DNA of 64,000 nucleotides from Antedon mediterranea (lineage: Eukaryota; Echinodermata; Crinoidea; Comatulida; Antedonidae), in NCBI RefSeq assembly GCF_964355755.1, contig NC_092679.1, positions 23,436,432 to 23,500,431 on the forward strand, written 5' to 3'. Both the position numbers and the translations under genes were made by a program. Under the pieces are notes generated by a model. That model had not been told where the DNA came from and searched no databases. It saw only the letters and a program-made list of their open reading frames with translations. Within the stretch, counting starts at the first letter, position 1, and each line of letters opens with the position of its first letter. This document shows positions 1 to 11,650 of this stretch, piece by piece.

Positions 1-1766
1 ACAGAGCTTTAGATTATTGCCACTTACTTTGGTTCGTTCTTCCTTCCTTCACAACAGCACACACATAAATGTTCACCATAACAACAATAAACACAGCAGA
101 TACTTTCAGCATATTGTGTATGTTGTGTTCGACTAGTCAAAATGTGTCTATATCTTGGTTAGATTTTGAGTTCTTTTGAGAACATTTCGGTTTGGAGTAC
201 CTTTTGAATAGAGTATTGACCGACCGCCCATTTCTTGAGTTTTCACCGCCCATCGTTTACTAAAACCACTTGTAATGATGATTTATAAACTATAAATTTG
301 AACCTCTCAAGCAAAATTATTATAAACAAGAGGTTCATTGGTATTGATGCACCTATCTAGATACCTTTCCGCACTTGACCGATATTTAAAACGTCTGAAA
401 TCATCCATGTCTCGTCTTAATAAGTAGTTAATATCACCTTTTAACATTACAGTATTAAACGTATTTGTAACACTCAACTCGCTGTGTAAATTAAGTTTAT
501 TTTAAATGGCTGTGATCCCTTTTCTTAGGTCTATCTTAGAATTATATTTCCTATGATGATGGCGAATACAGTATAGGCCTTAGCGGCCAGCGATTGGCCG
601 TTCTGAATTTTTAAATAATTTGTTTAAGGGTTAACCACTCATACTTTAGTTTGCATTTTTGTCATGTTTGACAATATACCTAAAAATAAAAGAAAAACTT
701 TTCTGTCTTAATACCCACAACTCATCAATCTTCTTATGTGTAAACAATTCTCGCAAAGCGCAAACTTGGCATAAATATCATTCGATATTTGCCTATTTGT
801 AACCTACATTATGTATTAAAAGTAATTCGTTCCAATGAATAAAAATATTTAATTATTAAAAAAAAAACCACCTCAGTTACATTAAAATGGCATATTCAAA
901 CAAAAATTGTAAGAATTATTTTACAAGTAAAGGCTACGTTGTTTTTGGGTTTACGCTGGGCAAAAGCAAAACACATTGTTTATAATGTTACAACAAGGCC
1001 TACTATGTTACATTACTTAAATTAGAAATGTATGCCCAAACGAGTTACATGCAATAATTTGTATCATTACTTATATAAGAATAATAAATAAGAACTACAT
1101 TGATTGAACAGTAACGTTATTTAATATTAAGATTAATATTGTTTACAATTCAATTTGTTTATCGTTAAGAAAATAGTTTAAACGATTTGAAAGATATTAA
1201 TACAGTAGCTAAAAGGTAGCTGTTTAAAAGTTTATGACAAATTAAAAAAAACATAACATTTAATAATATATGAAATCAATAATAGAAAATAACACAAACG
1301 AACTTAAATTGAACTATAAAAGAAGAATAAACTGCATAAAAGATACTATAAAAAATATGTAAATTATATAGGCCTACAATGCAACAAATAATACTAATTT
1401 GTTGTTTATAATTAAGTAAAGTACTTCTTGGCATAATCCTGTCTTAAATTGTAATGTTCAAATTTACCTTATATGTTATATTTATCAGTCAAAATGTTGA
1501 GGATAATAATAAACGTGTGATTTTGACACCAATTAAGGCACCAACATGTTAATTACCGAGATGATACCATAGGTTAAACTTAATTTATGTCCCATGCAGT
1601 GTCAATCGTGATTTATAATATTTTGTATTTGTAATGCTTTATTGCCAGTATCATTACAAATACATATATTATTACAAAATTAAAATAAAGGAGGGTTTAT
1701 TTTAAAAGTTTGAAATCCAATGGTAGATACTGCAATTGTAAAGAGCCAATTTGTTAGACATGTTTA
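1..1766. other. AT-rich intergenic sequence
   Basis: No open frame of useful length, RNA gene or strong repeat is visible. The sequence is very A/T-rich with scattered TAGGCCTA-like words. It probably is the 5' flank of the PAN/Link-type gene that follows. Confidence 0.5.
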
Positions 1767-1910
1767 AAGCTCTATCTACACTCTGTCGTCAAACTTTTTA
1801 TGACAAAAAAATGTGATGTCCCATAATCATATAGAGATGATGAGGTCATATCACTACCATATTTGGGCACATGACACTTTGTTTTTGTCAAACTAGTTTG
1901 ATAGTAGCTT
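1767..1910. repeat. MITE, 'gctctgtctacac' family, copy 1
   Basis: Non-coding inverted-repeat element whose ends read AAGCTCTATCTACAC and, inverted, CAAACTAGTTTGATAGTAG. Its core holds the family words TGATGTCCC and CCATATTTGGGCACAT. Six more copies occur in the window (33.8, 38.8, 51.6, 62.1, 62.9 and 63.6 kb). This copy is diverged, so it is probably old. Confidence 0.75.
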
Positions 1911-2208
1911 TCAGTCCTCTTGTTATTAGGCTATTAGAAATAATAACCATTTTGATTTAATTCATCAGTCAATCTTTGGCAAACGATCGATGACAATTTG
2001 AAACGAATCGCATTTATATGAAAACATATTTTATGTCAATCGATTGTAAATAAATGTAGCTTTCGTCTAAAAAATGAATTAAATATGGAAGTGTATACTC
2101 TATAATTATTTAATCGATATTTATATTTGAATTATTTGTTAATTTGCAAGTGCAGTTAGATTTGCACACAGGCAATGTAAAATATCGCACAGAGCATACC
2201 GTTTATAT

Positions 2209-2520
2209 ATGAGTAGAGCAACAGTCAGAATGTGTAATAAACGTATACTTGTAGTATTATCTCTACTTTTCGCTAATTTAAAATTTGCGTCGTCTGCGCA
2301 ATATACTGTTGTTTCGCATCGTGCTCTTCAGGGCTGGAGTTATGAACTGACAAACATCAATCGTCTTCAATGTTTGTTGGCATGTTCTAGGAAAATCTTC
2401 TGTTTATCTGTCAACTATAATAAACAGAGTAAAGTATGTCAGTTGAGCAATCGACGACGGCGAGACATGTTTGTGATTGAATCTTTTGAAGAAGACACTA
2501 ACTTTGAATACAACGAAAAG
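2209..2520 (+). CDS. First coding exon of a secreted PAN/apple-like protein
   Basis: The exon opens with ATG and a hydrophobic leader (roughly residues 10-29, ending near SSAQ), so the product is probably secreted. The following ~75 residues have the PAN/apple-type spacing C-LLAC-x5-FC-x10-C and end in a basic RRRR stretch. The frame stops at 2535, but AAG|GTGGGA at 2520/2521 is a plausible splice donor in phase 0. The next coding sequence downstream on this strand is the Link-domain exon at 3625. That exon needs a phase-1 donor, so either an undetected small exon lies between them or they are separate genes. PAN domains bind proteins or carbohydrates in extracellular proteins. The PAN call rests on cysteine spacing only. 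Confidence 0.55.
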
Positions 2521-2535
2521 GTGGGAATAATGTAA

Positions 2536-3624
2536 ACATTTGCGTTCATAACCTGGCAAACTTAGGCCTATATTAGAACAGTGACCTTTAAAGTTATATC
2601 ATTTAAACAACTGAATAAAATGAAGACATATATTCCATTATGTAGGCCTACCGGTACCTACAGGCGCTTATGTAGAAAATTCTTTAGAATTAGAAAACTA
2701 ATAGGCTTAATATAAAAACGACCAAACAAACATTAGCTAATTGAATTGGGAATTATAGGCGTTTTTGTAATTTGTATGTACAGTTAACACCCAATTTTTA
2801 GATAAAATCCGTTGTATTTAAATATTGTTAACCATTTACTAAGTTATTTTTTTTTAATTGAATTTTGGAGAAATAAGTTTTCGTTGATGAGTTGTACGTG
2901 TTCTCATAACACTTTCTTTCGTTGCCTTATCACATGTTGGGACAAAGTGATTTCGTTCCATATTTATTAGTAAATACCATTTTTCACAGCTACTGTTAAC
3001 TTAATTTGCGTTGTTTTATAAACCACCGTAAAAATACGTTACTTTGTTACAGTAGGCCTAGTATAATTTTTGATATACACACTATTTATGTCGCATAATA
3101 CTTAAGTGACATTTTCACTGTATTTCAGTAGTAATTGGTGAGATAATTTCTTCTCTTCCAAATGTAATTTTGTGTAATTGAATTGATATACTGTAGCCTA
3201 TTTTTCCTTTGACTGAAAATTGAAAGAAAAAAAACCCCCATTATTATTCAGAAATTGCTTACACTCTGTTATGCTTTTTGTAACTAGGTACTGGATACGT
3301 ACGAGACAAGTAAGTACACAAATCGCAATAATGTAGACCTATCGAGTAAGAAGGGGCCGGTTTTTCTTGCTGGCCCAGCTCTCCGATATAGCAGGATCTT
3401 CCGATATTTCTTGTATCTCCTATTCTTAAAATACAATAATTTTCTGCCGATATTTTGGATAAACATAAACAATATCCCGGTAATATAAAACAATTTATAA
3501 TTTCAACAACATACTGTAGGCTGTGATACACATACATATTAAACATACAGTAGGCTTACTAATTTTGGTCTGTGAAGATGTTTCTAATAAATTCACGCAT
3601 TGTCAAACTCCAATCTTGTTTCAG
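2536..3624. other. Probable intron or spacer before the Link-domain exon
   Basis: AT-rich sequence with a poly-A run near 3228-3236. It ends in a pyrimidine-rich acceptor (cttgtttcag) at 3615-3624. No convincing bridging exon was found by eye. Confidence 0.45.
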
Positions 3625-4541
3625 ATGGTGTACATGTTACTTCTACCAATGTTACTTACGACGAGGCTCAAAGTATCTGTAAGGACCATTTAGGTTCTCT
3701 GGCAACGTATGAGAATATTTATCATGCTTTTGGACCGCGAATGGACAATTGTACTGAAGGGTGGCTTATCAGCGGTGAGATCGCCTTCACGGAAGAAACG
3801 GCAACGGACAAATGTGTGTTGAAGAAACCAAATGAACGAAATAACGTGTTTCCCTGTAAGACATATTATAGTGGGTATTATTGCTACGCAAACTATAGTC
3901 AAGTTGTAGATCGACAGCACTACATTTCAGAAAGTCAACAAATCATTCGACTTACGGGCAACAACGCGGAGAAGTTAAACGCTAATGCGTCTGATGTTTG
4001 TTGTAAAATCTTTGGTGGCAGACTAGCTACTCCTTTCGAAGTGACCACGGTGAGCGTAACGCACGTTGGTCTTTGCGTAAAAGCGTGGCTGTCGCACGGA
4101 TTAGCAGGCAATGCATGTCACGGTGGTCAGTTGGATACTTGGATCTTTCCTGGATGGATTCGTTTTGACTACCCAATGAAAGAATTCTTTGCCATGTGTT
4201 ATATTCCTTTCCCGGATGAGAATCTCACTTTCCCGAATCCATTTCCTGATCACAATGTCATACATGTTCTAGGAATCGAACCATATAGCCTTACGTATGA
4301 AGAAGCCCAGGCGAGATGTATTGGACATGGTGGTGTTATGGCCACAAGGGCACAGGTAGAGTTCGCGAATAGCTTAGGGTACAGTGTGTGCAGTGCAGGA
4401 TGGGTCGAGAGCGGAGAAGTTATTTATCCTATGACAGAACGTCTAAATGAATGTGGAGGAACAATAGGTATTATTTCATGGGGTTATAAGAGTCATAGCG
4501 ATATGTACGGTGGCTATTGCTACATCATAAACATACCGTAA
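3625..4541 (+). CDS. Three-Link-domain (hyaluronan-binding type) terminal exon
   Basis: One exon of about 305 residues, entered in phase 1 from the acceptor ending at 3624. The frame has no ATG near its 5' end, which fits an internal/terminal exon. It holds three consecutive Link (Xlink) modules. Module 1 carries VTYDEAQSICKDHLGSLAT ... GWLISGEI ... GYYCY. Module 2 is degenerate (GGRLATPFEV ... AWLSHG ... MCYIPF). Module 3 is the best match (LTYEEAQARCIGHGG ... GWVESGEVIYP ... GGYCYI). Each has the family's four-cysteine pattern. Link modules in vertebrates (aggrecan, HAPLN, TSG-6, CD44) bind hyaluronan. There is no membrane segment, so a secreted matrix or defence protein is likely, probably with the upstream leader/PAN exon. 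The C-terminus is short, ending just after module 3. Confidence 0.75.
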
Positions 4542-5366
4542 ACAATGGGCTGTACGTGCAACAATAATATATTTGCAGGAAGAATAATTGTACATAACGA
4601 TGAAAACGTCACAAATAGTGTAACAATACAGAGATAACAGATTCAACACCACACAAGGATAGAATGAATGCAAGAGTAGCCTGGTAGTAAACATACATGC
4701 ACACCGATTTTAGTTTATTGACCTTTACCGTTCGTTACAGTATTGTCATAAAAAAAACATAGAAAAGTAATAATAACAAAAAACAAAATATAAATGTATA
4801 CACAAAAAATAAATAAAATTATCTTCTGTAATTATGTACCCTCTGTAAATGTATTAGCTAGTAGGGGTACGTGTTCATAGGATGTGTGGTGTACGATAGA
4901 TGTGGTTTCCAAATAGAGTCATTTTAAATGTGTGAACATTATAATGTTACTTCATCCCGACGACGGCAGTTTTAAAATGGTATTCATATCTGAAGAAAAA
5001 AACTATAAACAGTAACCAAAATGATCATTACCTATAAAAATACAATATAAAGAAACAAACCCCCATTGCCTGCCAGACAATTGTTGTTGTTGCTATAAAA
5101 TATTATCAGGTAAATAAATATTTTTTTTCGAACCAATTTTTGGTCAAAGTGAATAACCTGTATGTAAAACTAAAATGACATTTCAAAACAAGTTTAACAA
5201 ACACATGTAAGTTACAATACATCAGAATCAGTTATTTTTGTGTCCAACTGCTGATGTAGCGGGGTGCGATATTTTTTTTCGTACAAAAGTTGGGGACCCC
5301 TCATAAAACGTCACAGAATAAACATGAATATGAATTAGTCATATCAGGGAAGATATCATGATGATA
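4542..5366. other. AT-rich spacer
   Basis: Probably holds the 3' UTR of the Link-domain gene: AATAAA-type hexamers lie near 4807-4815. No coding signal is seen. The next recognisable block is the duplicated 3' flank of the receptor genes, starting near 5367. Confidence 0.4.
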
Positions 5367-7150
5367 TTATAAGCTGTACTCTGTCTCGGATAACTAGTTA
5401 TTTACATTGGTCAGAAACAATAACATACTGTATACACTTCTATGTATATTTAATGAAATGAATCTATAGGGAAATTTAGTTTTTATTCGACGTCGTTTCA
5501 TATTGATTTTTTAACTACTTTATTCAAAAATGTTTCTCAATGATAAACACGTGCGCAACGATATGGCTAAAACGTTTCAACGCAATACGCGGGTATACAG
5601 CGTTACACAAGTAGCTAGTAAACAAAACAAGATTATTTCAGTGGTAATAAATACTGGAGATGATGTATTACTTTCTGGAATAATATAATAAATGGTATTC
5701 AAACCAGCAGAGATGGTCGACATAGCGTACTCAGTATGGCTATATCCTTCCTTATCCAACAATAGAGACATTTCACCGTCGTTAAGATTCCCCTGAACAA
5801 AACAAGTTACAATTACTGCAGTGGATAGAGTATCGGCTGGTATTAAAACTGTCGGCTCACTTGGTTCACCAGTAAACACTGAAGATACGTTAGAACTCCA
5901 TTTATAGACCAAATCAAACTGGTTGTTATCTTGAATGTTGCATTTTAATAGATATGTTCCATTTGTTAGCAACGTTATGTCTATAAACACGTTCATAGGT
6001 GGTGATAGGCCTATATTTAATTTGAATTTGCACTCACTAACGGTGTTCTCATGCGTACGTGCAACGCAGCGTACCTCAGTCCCATTCAATTGTGCATTTG
6101 CGACGAATCGAAGCTGTGAGCTGATGACAGAATAATTATCATTTCGGAGTGTAATATTAGGATATACAGCACCCTCCCATCTCGGATAGTCCTCCCAGAG
6201 TCCTACTGAAGCTGAACAACCAAGTGTGATGTTTTCTCCGGCAACAAAATTCAATTTTGATTGCTCGCATTCAAAAACTTTTACTTCGGCACTTTCAAGA
6301 AAGTAATGTTTGATACCATTTGCTTCACAACTGTATCTTCCAGTATCTTGAAGTTTAACAGGACTAAACAGCAAAGTCAATCTATCGGAGGTTTCGTTGT
6401 ATGTTGTTTGTATACGACTGTTATGTTCATTTTTAATTGGTATTCTTCTCTTGGGGTTCTGTTTATCATCACGCAACCACTAGACTAGGCTATGAATGAG
6501 GTAGGTGCCACCCGGAGAGGTAGAAATTCTCATATAACTTTTCTAGACCAGTTTTTTCTGGGGAATCCAAATATATTGGGTAAACGGGCTGTAACCTGAG
6601 AACTTTTGCGTGAGGGCGCTTTTTTCAAAATGGCTGCCAGTTAGAGTAGACTATGATATCTTGGCAACCACTGGTCATAGAGAGTTGATTTTGGTGTCAA
6701 ATTGTTTGGAATGTACATGTTCCTATTTGATGTAATAGAACATTTTGTCAGAAAAAGGCCGGAAATACCTCTATTGACCTTTGACCCAATATCTAACAGA
6801 TATCATATCTCCGTAACTACTCGACACAGAAAGTTGTAATTGGTGTCAAACTCTCCAAAATATAGATGTTTATATTCAAACTAATAGAACATTATCTGTA
6901 AAAATGACCGGAAATAACGTTACTGACCTTTGACCCAAAATGCAAGACATTTCTTCTATCTGATCACGTTAATCCTGTCAATTAATTCATTTTGTGCCAA
7001 TTGGAGGTTGACATTCTCATATTATTTTCTGGACCAGTTTTTCATGTGCAATCCGAATATATGAGATAAATAAGCCATAACAAGGCCAAGAATTTAATTC
7101 TTTTACTACATACATGCTTCCCTTTAGTGTTTCAGTCTGTATGTCGTGTA

Positions 7151-7929
7151 TTAATCTTCAAGATCGCTCACATCACTGCAATCTGAAAAGTCTTCATATT
7201 CATTATGTGTAAACAGTTCCTGGACATCAGTGGGCATCACTGTCTCAATCCATTTAGGCTCCATTTGTTCGTTCCATCCATTGTGTGTACTGTTGTTGAC
7301 AAAATCATTGACGTCTGCTGATTGCCATTCTTTAGTAATGAAGTTTGCTCTAAGTATATGAAACTCAAGGGTCTGCTGACATAGTGGCAGTAATGATATA
7401 TCTGTAATCTTGTTGTGTCTGGAAAACTTTCTGTTGAAGATATCATATCTTGCTTGATTTACACTTTTCCCCTTCACTCCATACAATGGTGAAACATACT
7501 CTTCAAGTTCCTCATACAACTCTTTTGATGGAACATCTGACACTCCAAGGTTGCAGAATGTGTCAACAAATGTTGCTTTTGATTCCAGAAGCTTCCAGCA
7601 GGTACGTTTTCCTTTCCGAACGAAAGCGGAGTTATACTCGTTACCGTACCTGTGAAAGCATGGAATCCAATAAGGGATGATTTCTGCGCTTTTGTTAAAT
7701 CAATGTCACTCAATTTCAGTACATTTCGGTATTTCCCAGTGTTTGTATCAATAATTACCCTCTGCCCATCATCTATGAAATGAGATAGTGAAATGACTGG
7801 AATGTCAATGTCTCCAGAATGGGAACGAATTATTGCTACGCCTTGATTGTTATTTGTTAAAGCATGCTTTGCATGCAGGATGACTTTCGTGTCGGCTTCT
7901 TCTTGGCTACTATTAAGCTCCGGAACCAA
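7151..7929 (-). pseudogene. XPG/PIN-like transposon ORF, left-arm copy (frameshifted)
   Basis: Two overlapping minus frames (7929-7474 and 7543-7151) make one continuous protein similar to the right-arm copy. They are separated by a frameshift near 7640, just after GFHAFTG. The first part holds VPELNSSQEEADTK and RSHSGDIDIPVI, acidic-residue motifs expected in a PIN/XPG active site. The second part is a helical, acidic C-terminus ending DVSDLED. No N-terminal region is present, because the arm turns back on itself near 8180. Confidence 0.7.
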
Positions 7930-8274
7930 TACAACAACTCAGTTTAGTAACGTAGATGCATTCTTTGTACGATGAAAAGTAAATAACATCACTCCTCATA
8001 TCTGTTAGAATGCTTTCTTTCTTTGACACTAGTACACAGCGAATAAGCTCAATCAATCTGGTCTTGTTCTCGCCGTTGGCAAGGAAATTGTTGCAACTTT
8101 GATATTTTTGAGCTTACAATTACTTTTGGTGCAATAATGCGTCTGTTTCTCGCAGTGCTCGACCAGGATCCATAACATCATCTCACTTTATTTTCGAATA
8201 GTGGGAAGAAACTAGAAATCAAGGCAAATGGGAAAGTAAAAGTAATATAAGCTAATCGGGATGTTTTAGGAAAG

Positions 8275-8751
8275 CTTCTTGCCACCTCAACAAAGCATGG
8301 TAGAATAATTGACTTTAAGAAAGCCTTTGAGTATCCACTTACCCCTGTCCCGCTAAGCCTTGCTAATGCAGATGGGACAAGACGAACAACTCAGAAAAGT
8401 GTCCTAATGGAAATTCTCATCGAAAGTTCAACAGATGTTATAGATCCTGGTCGGGCACTGCCAGCAAAGGCTACTGTCATTGCCTATGTTGTTGACTTGA
8501 TGGCATTAATCAGAACATTTACATCTTACCCTGATACGTACGAGGATCTTGTAGCAAAGGTTTTCAACAGCATCCCTAAAGGATACAAGCGTGTTGATAT
8601 TGTTACCGATGCATACCTGCCAAAAAGCATTAAGTCTGTTGAGAGAAACATACGCAGTATTGCACCAAAAGTAATTGTAAGCTCAACAATATTAAAGTTG
8701 GCCGTGATTTCAACAATTTCCTTGCCAACGGCGAGAACAAGACCAGATTGA
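8275..8751 (+). pseudogene. N-terminal part of the transposon XPG/PIN-like ORF, right arm
   Basis: An open frame runs from about 8275 (LLATSTKHGRIIDFKKA) through an internal Met at 8407 to about 8690. There it shifts frame and stops at 8751. It includes PDTYEDLVAKVFNSIPKGYK and VDIVTDAY, resembling the N-terminal portion of transposon-borne XPG-like proteins that are widespread in cnidarian and other invertebrate genomes (recognised from memory, not searched). The true 5' end is missing. Confidence 0.6.
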
Positions 8752-9091
8752 TTGAGCTTATTCGCTGTGTACTAGTATCAAAGAAAGAAAGCATTCCAAC
8801 AGATATGAAGATTGATGTTACCTACTTTTCATCGTACAAAGAATGCATCTACGTTACTAACTGAGATGTTGTATTGGTTCCGGAGCTTAATAGTAGCCGG
8901 AAGAAGAAGCCTACACGAAAGTCATCCTGCATGCAAAGCATGCTTTAACAAATAACAATCAAGGCGTAGCAATAATTCGTTCCCATTCTGGAGACATTGA
9001 TATTCCAGTCATTGCACTATCTCATTTCATAGATGATGGGCAGAGGGTAATTATTGATACAAACACTGGGAAATACCGAAAGGTACTGAAA

Positions 9092-9649
9092 TTGAGTGAC
9101 ATTGATTTAACAAAAGCGCAGAAATCATCCCTTATTGGATTCCATGCTTTCACAGGTAACGATTATAACTCCGCTTTCTTTCGGAAAGGAAAACGTACCT
9201 GCTGGAAGCTTCTGGAATCAAAAGAAAAATTTGTTGACGCATTCTGCAACCTTGGAGTGTCAGATGTTCCATCAAAAGAGTTGTATGAGGAATTTGAAGA
9301 GTATGTTTCACTATTGTATGGAGTGAAGGGGGAAAGTGTAAATCAAGCAAGATATGATACCTTCAACAGAAAGTTTTCCAGACACAACAAGATTACAGAT
9401 ATATCATTACTGCCACTATGTCAGCAGACCCTTGAGTTTCATATACTTAGAGCAAACTTCATTACTAAAGAATGGCAATCAGCAGACGTAAATGATTTTG
9501 TCAACAACAGTACACACAATGGATGGAACGAACAAATGGAGCCTAAATGGATTGAGACAGTGATTCCCACTGATGTCCAGGAACTCTTTACACATAATGA
9601 ATATGAAGACTTTTCAGATTGCAGTGATGTGAGCGATCTTGAAGATTAA
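9092..9649 (+). pseudogene. XPG/PIN-like transposon ORF, right-arm C-terminal copy
   Basis: A 185-residue open stretch that continues the 8275-8751 fragment after frameshifts and a damaged EEADTK segment near 8905 (now reading KKKPTRK). It contains GFHAFTGNDYNSAFFRKGK, the HxxTGxDxxxxFxxKGK motif of XPG-like nucleases, then a 130-residue helical C-terminus ending DVSDLED. It is the mirror image of the left-arm copy at 7151-7929. Residues conserved between the arms suggest the ancestor was functional. This copy cannot make a complete protein. Confidence 0.7.
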
Positions 9650-10825
9650 TACACGACATACAGTCTGAAACACTAAAGGGAAGCATGTATGTAGTAAAAG
9701 AGAATTAAATTCTTGGCCTTGTTATGGCTTATTTATCTCATATATTCGGATTGCACATGAAAAACTGGTCCAGAAAATAATATGAGAATGTCAACCTCCA
9801 ATTGGCACAAAATGAATTAATTGACAAGATTAACGTGATCAGATGGGAGAAATGTCTTGCATTTTGGGTCAAAGGTCAGTAACGTTATTTCCGGTCATTT
9901 TTACAGATAATGTTCTATTAGTTTGAATATAAACATCTATATTCTGGAGAGTTTGACACCAATTACAACTTTCTGTGTCGAGTAGTTACGAAGATATGAT
10001 ATCTGTTAGATATTGGGTCAAAGGTCAATAGAGGTATTTCCGGCCATTTTCTGACAAAATGTTCCATCACATCAAATAGGAACATGTACATTCCGAACAA
10101 TTTGACACCAAAATCAACTCTCTATGACCAGTGGTTGCCAAGATATCATAGTCTACTGTAACTGGCAGCCATTTTGAAAAAAGCGCCCTCACGCGAAAGT
10201 TCTCAGGTTACAGCCCGTTTACCCAATATATTTGGATTCCCCAGAAAAAACTGGTCTAGAAAAGTCATATGAGAATTTCTACCTCTCCGGGTGGCACCTA
10301 CCTCATTCATAGCCTAGTCTACACCGATAAGCAAATGTTTCAACTTCATTTTCTGTTGTACACGTCACGCTAAAGTCTTCGCCGGCTTTTGCCACCGAAT
10401 ACCATGGGGTGATGACAAGTTCAGGTTTGCAGGAATATATAAAAGTAACAAGTATAACGATACATATTCTTTGAAAGACCACCATGATGTTGAAGGAAAA
10501 TATAGATAAACATAAACAATATTTAGGAAGTAGTTCGGCTATTGAAATAAAGTACTAATAATTTGCTGTACGTTCTAGCAGGACTGCCTGTTTGATGTAG
10601 TCAGTAAATATGGTGATGGTTTAATAAGCTGTAACAGTAATAATAATTAATACATGTTTCAGTAAACTCAGTAATAGTAAATAGAAACTATGGTAACAAT
10701 ATTAACAATTCAACTAACAGTTTAAAAGCGTAAAACAACATATTCCAACTATCAACAAATGAGGTCAAGGGTCAACCTCTCGGTACACACCTTGCGTGCT
10801 TCTCCGCCGCACACGGCTATATCGT

Positions 10826-11062
10826 TAATAATTGTCGTATTCGATTGGGAACTTTCGTTTTCAACGTAAAGATTCGTTGAGTACTTTTTGTATTCGAATT
10901 GTAAATTTGTGCTCAACAGAAAGTCATTCGAATAGAAAACGTTGACAACGAAAGCTTTTTCGTTAAGAACAATCTCAACGCTCAAAATACTCCGTTAAAG
11001 AAGTACTCAACGGAAAAACTGTACTCAACGGTGAAAGTCTAAATCGAATACGACAATTATTA
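10826..11062. repeat. MITE with TAATAATTGTCGTATTCGAT ends
   Basis: A 237-bp non-coding element bounded by inverted repeats of about 21 bp (TAATAATTGTCGTATTCGAT at 10826 and its complement ending at 11062). Internally it has several GTACTCAACGG/AACGTTGA-like words. No other copy was recognised in the window. Confidence 0.7.
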
Positions 11063-11410
11063 TCAATGCATACATAGAGTCCTAACTTTATATCAACAAT
11101 AGGCCTATAATTCTAAAGTCAACACTAACGAAATATGCACAGTAGATGCTATAGTGCTCGAATAACTAACTAAGCTCATTATAACAATAAAAACGTAAAA
11201 TGAAATATTAGCATACATTCTTACGCATCAAGTCTGAATATCTACATCATGTCGTAAGGTAGTTTCAGGCAGTAACCTATAACACAAGAATCTCCTGTTC
11301 TTCAATTTGCATTCAAAACACAGTATCGGAAGTACAGGGTTAAAAGGTCAAACTGGGCGACGCCTTTTCACAGCATGGAGCAGCGCCCCCTCTAAACTAG
11401 GAAGTCAATC
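11063..11410. other. Intergenic spacer
   Basis: Nothing coding or structured was recognised beyond A/T-rich unique sequence. Confidence 0.4.
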
Positions 11411-11650
11411 ACTTTACCCCCCCCCCCCCTAGAGTATTAGCAGATCCCCTCTATGATTTTGACTTTCTAATTTGATGCGCCCTACTCCTCAGTCAATTAC
11501 TCTAATCCCCCCTAGAGCATTAGCAGATCCCCTCTATGGAGCGGGCGCCCTACTCCATGGCTCACAATGGCGCAGTGGTGGCGCCAGCGGGGGGGGGGGG
11601 GGGCTACGGGGGGGCTCTATCCCCCTCGTCGGGGAGCCTAGCCCCCCCCG
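11411..11650. repeat. C-rich tract with an ~87-bp tandem duplication and G/C homopolymers
   Basis: A run of C at about 11418-11430 is followed by two copies of a unit containing TTAGCAGATCCCCTCTATG (near 11440 and 11521). A long G run follows at about 11590-11603, then CCCCCCC runs to 11655. Frames across it are low-complexity and not taken as genes. Confidence 0.7.

Larger units (their letters stand above)
6481..10316. mobile_element. Fold-back (inverted-duplicated) DNA transposon with XPG/PIN-like ORF remnants, Academ-like
   Basis: The element starts TAGACTAGGC and ends GCCTAGTCTA, and the two ends are perfect inverted repeats for tens of bases. It sits in the receptor exon with a 3-bp target duplication (CAC): the uninterrupted site at 18829 reads ACCACCGATAAG, while here the flanks are ACCAC and CACCGATAAG. 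The left half (6481-~8182) is the reverse complement of the right half (~8430-10316), with about 180 bp missing from the left arm. The loop is only ~250 bp. Both arms encode the same protein C-terminus, with EEADTK, SHSGDIDI and HAFTGNDY motifs like XPG/FEN1-type PIN nucleases. XPG-type nucleases plus 3-4 bp target duplications are known for the Academ superfamily. That assignment is an inference, and no transposase core is visible. Confidence 0.8.
5577..10485 (-). pseudogene. Ig-superfamily receptor copy 1, split by a transposon and tail-deleted
   Basis: Same family as the intact copies at 17394-19058 and 24080-25738. The 5' piece (10485 down to 10317) encodes the leader and the start of Ig domain 1. 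It runs into transposon sequence just after ..VETFAYR and stops a few codons later. The rest resumes at 6480 with (W)LRDDK and continues through Ig domains 1-3 to the membrane helix. After FCLLAT the frame leaves the family sequence and ends in CVTLYTRVLR, because the segment encoding most of the membrane anchor and the whole cytoplasmic tail is deleted. As it stands only a ~60-residue secreted stub could be translated. Two independent lesions make this a pseudogene. The leftover coding sequence is otherwise well conserved, so inactivation looks recent. Confidence 0.88.
5367..10500 (-). repeat. Segmental duplication, unit 1 (pairs with ~15413-19000)
   Basis: The 3' flank (5367-5600), the receptor coding sequence and the leader are near-identical in order to 15413-15510 plus 17016-18999. 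Relative to unit 2, this unit carries a 3.8 kb transposon (6481-10316). It lacks about 790 bp corresponding to 17140-17930 (the cytoplasmic-tail codons) and lacks the 1.5 kb SINE-bearing segment at 15510-17016. Confidence 0.8.

Noticed and set aside
3600-3624. Translation start of the Link-domain protein at 3600
   Set aside because: The codon is TTG and lies inside the pyrimidine-rich acceptor region; the exon begins at 3625.
6481-6500. CACTA-superfamily end (the junction reads ACCACTAGAC)
   Set aside because: The CAC belongs to the target site; the right end is GCCTAGTCTA with no TAGTG, so the element begins at TAGACTAGGC.
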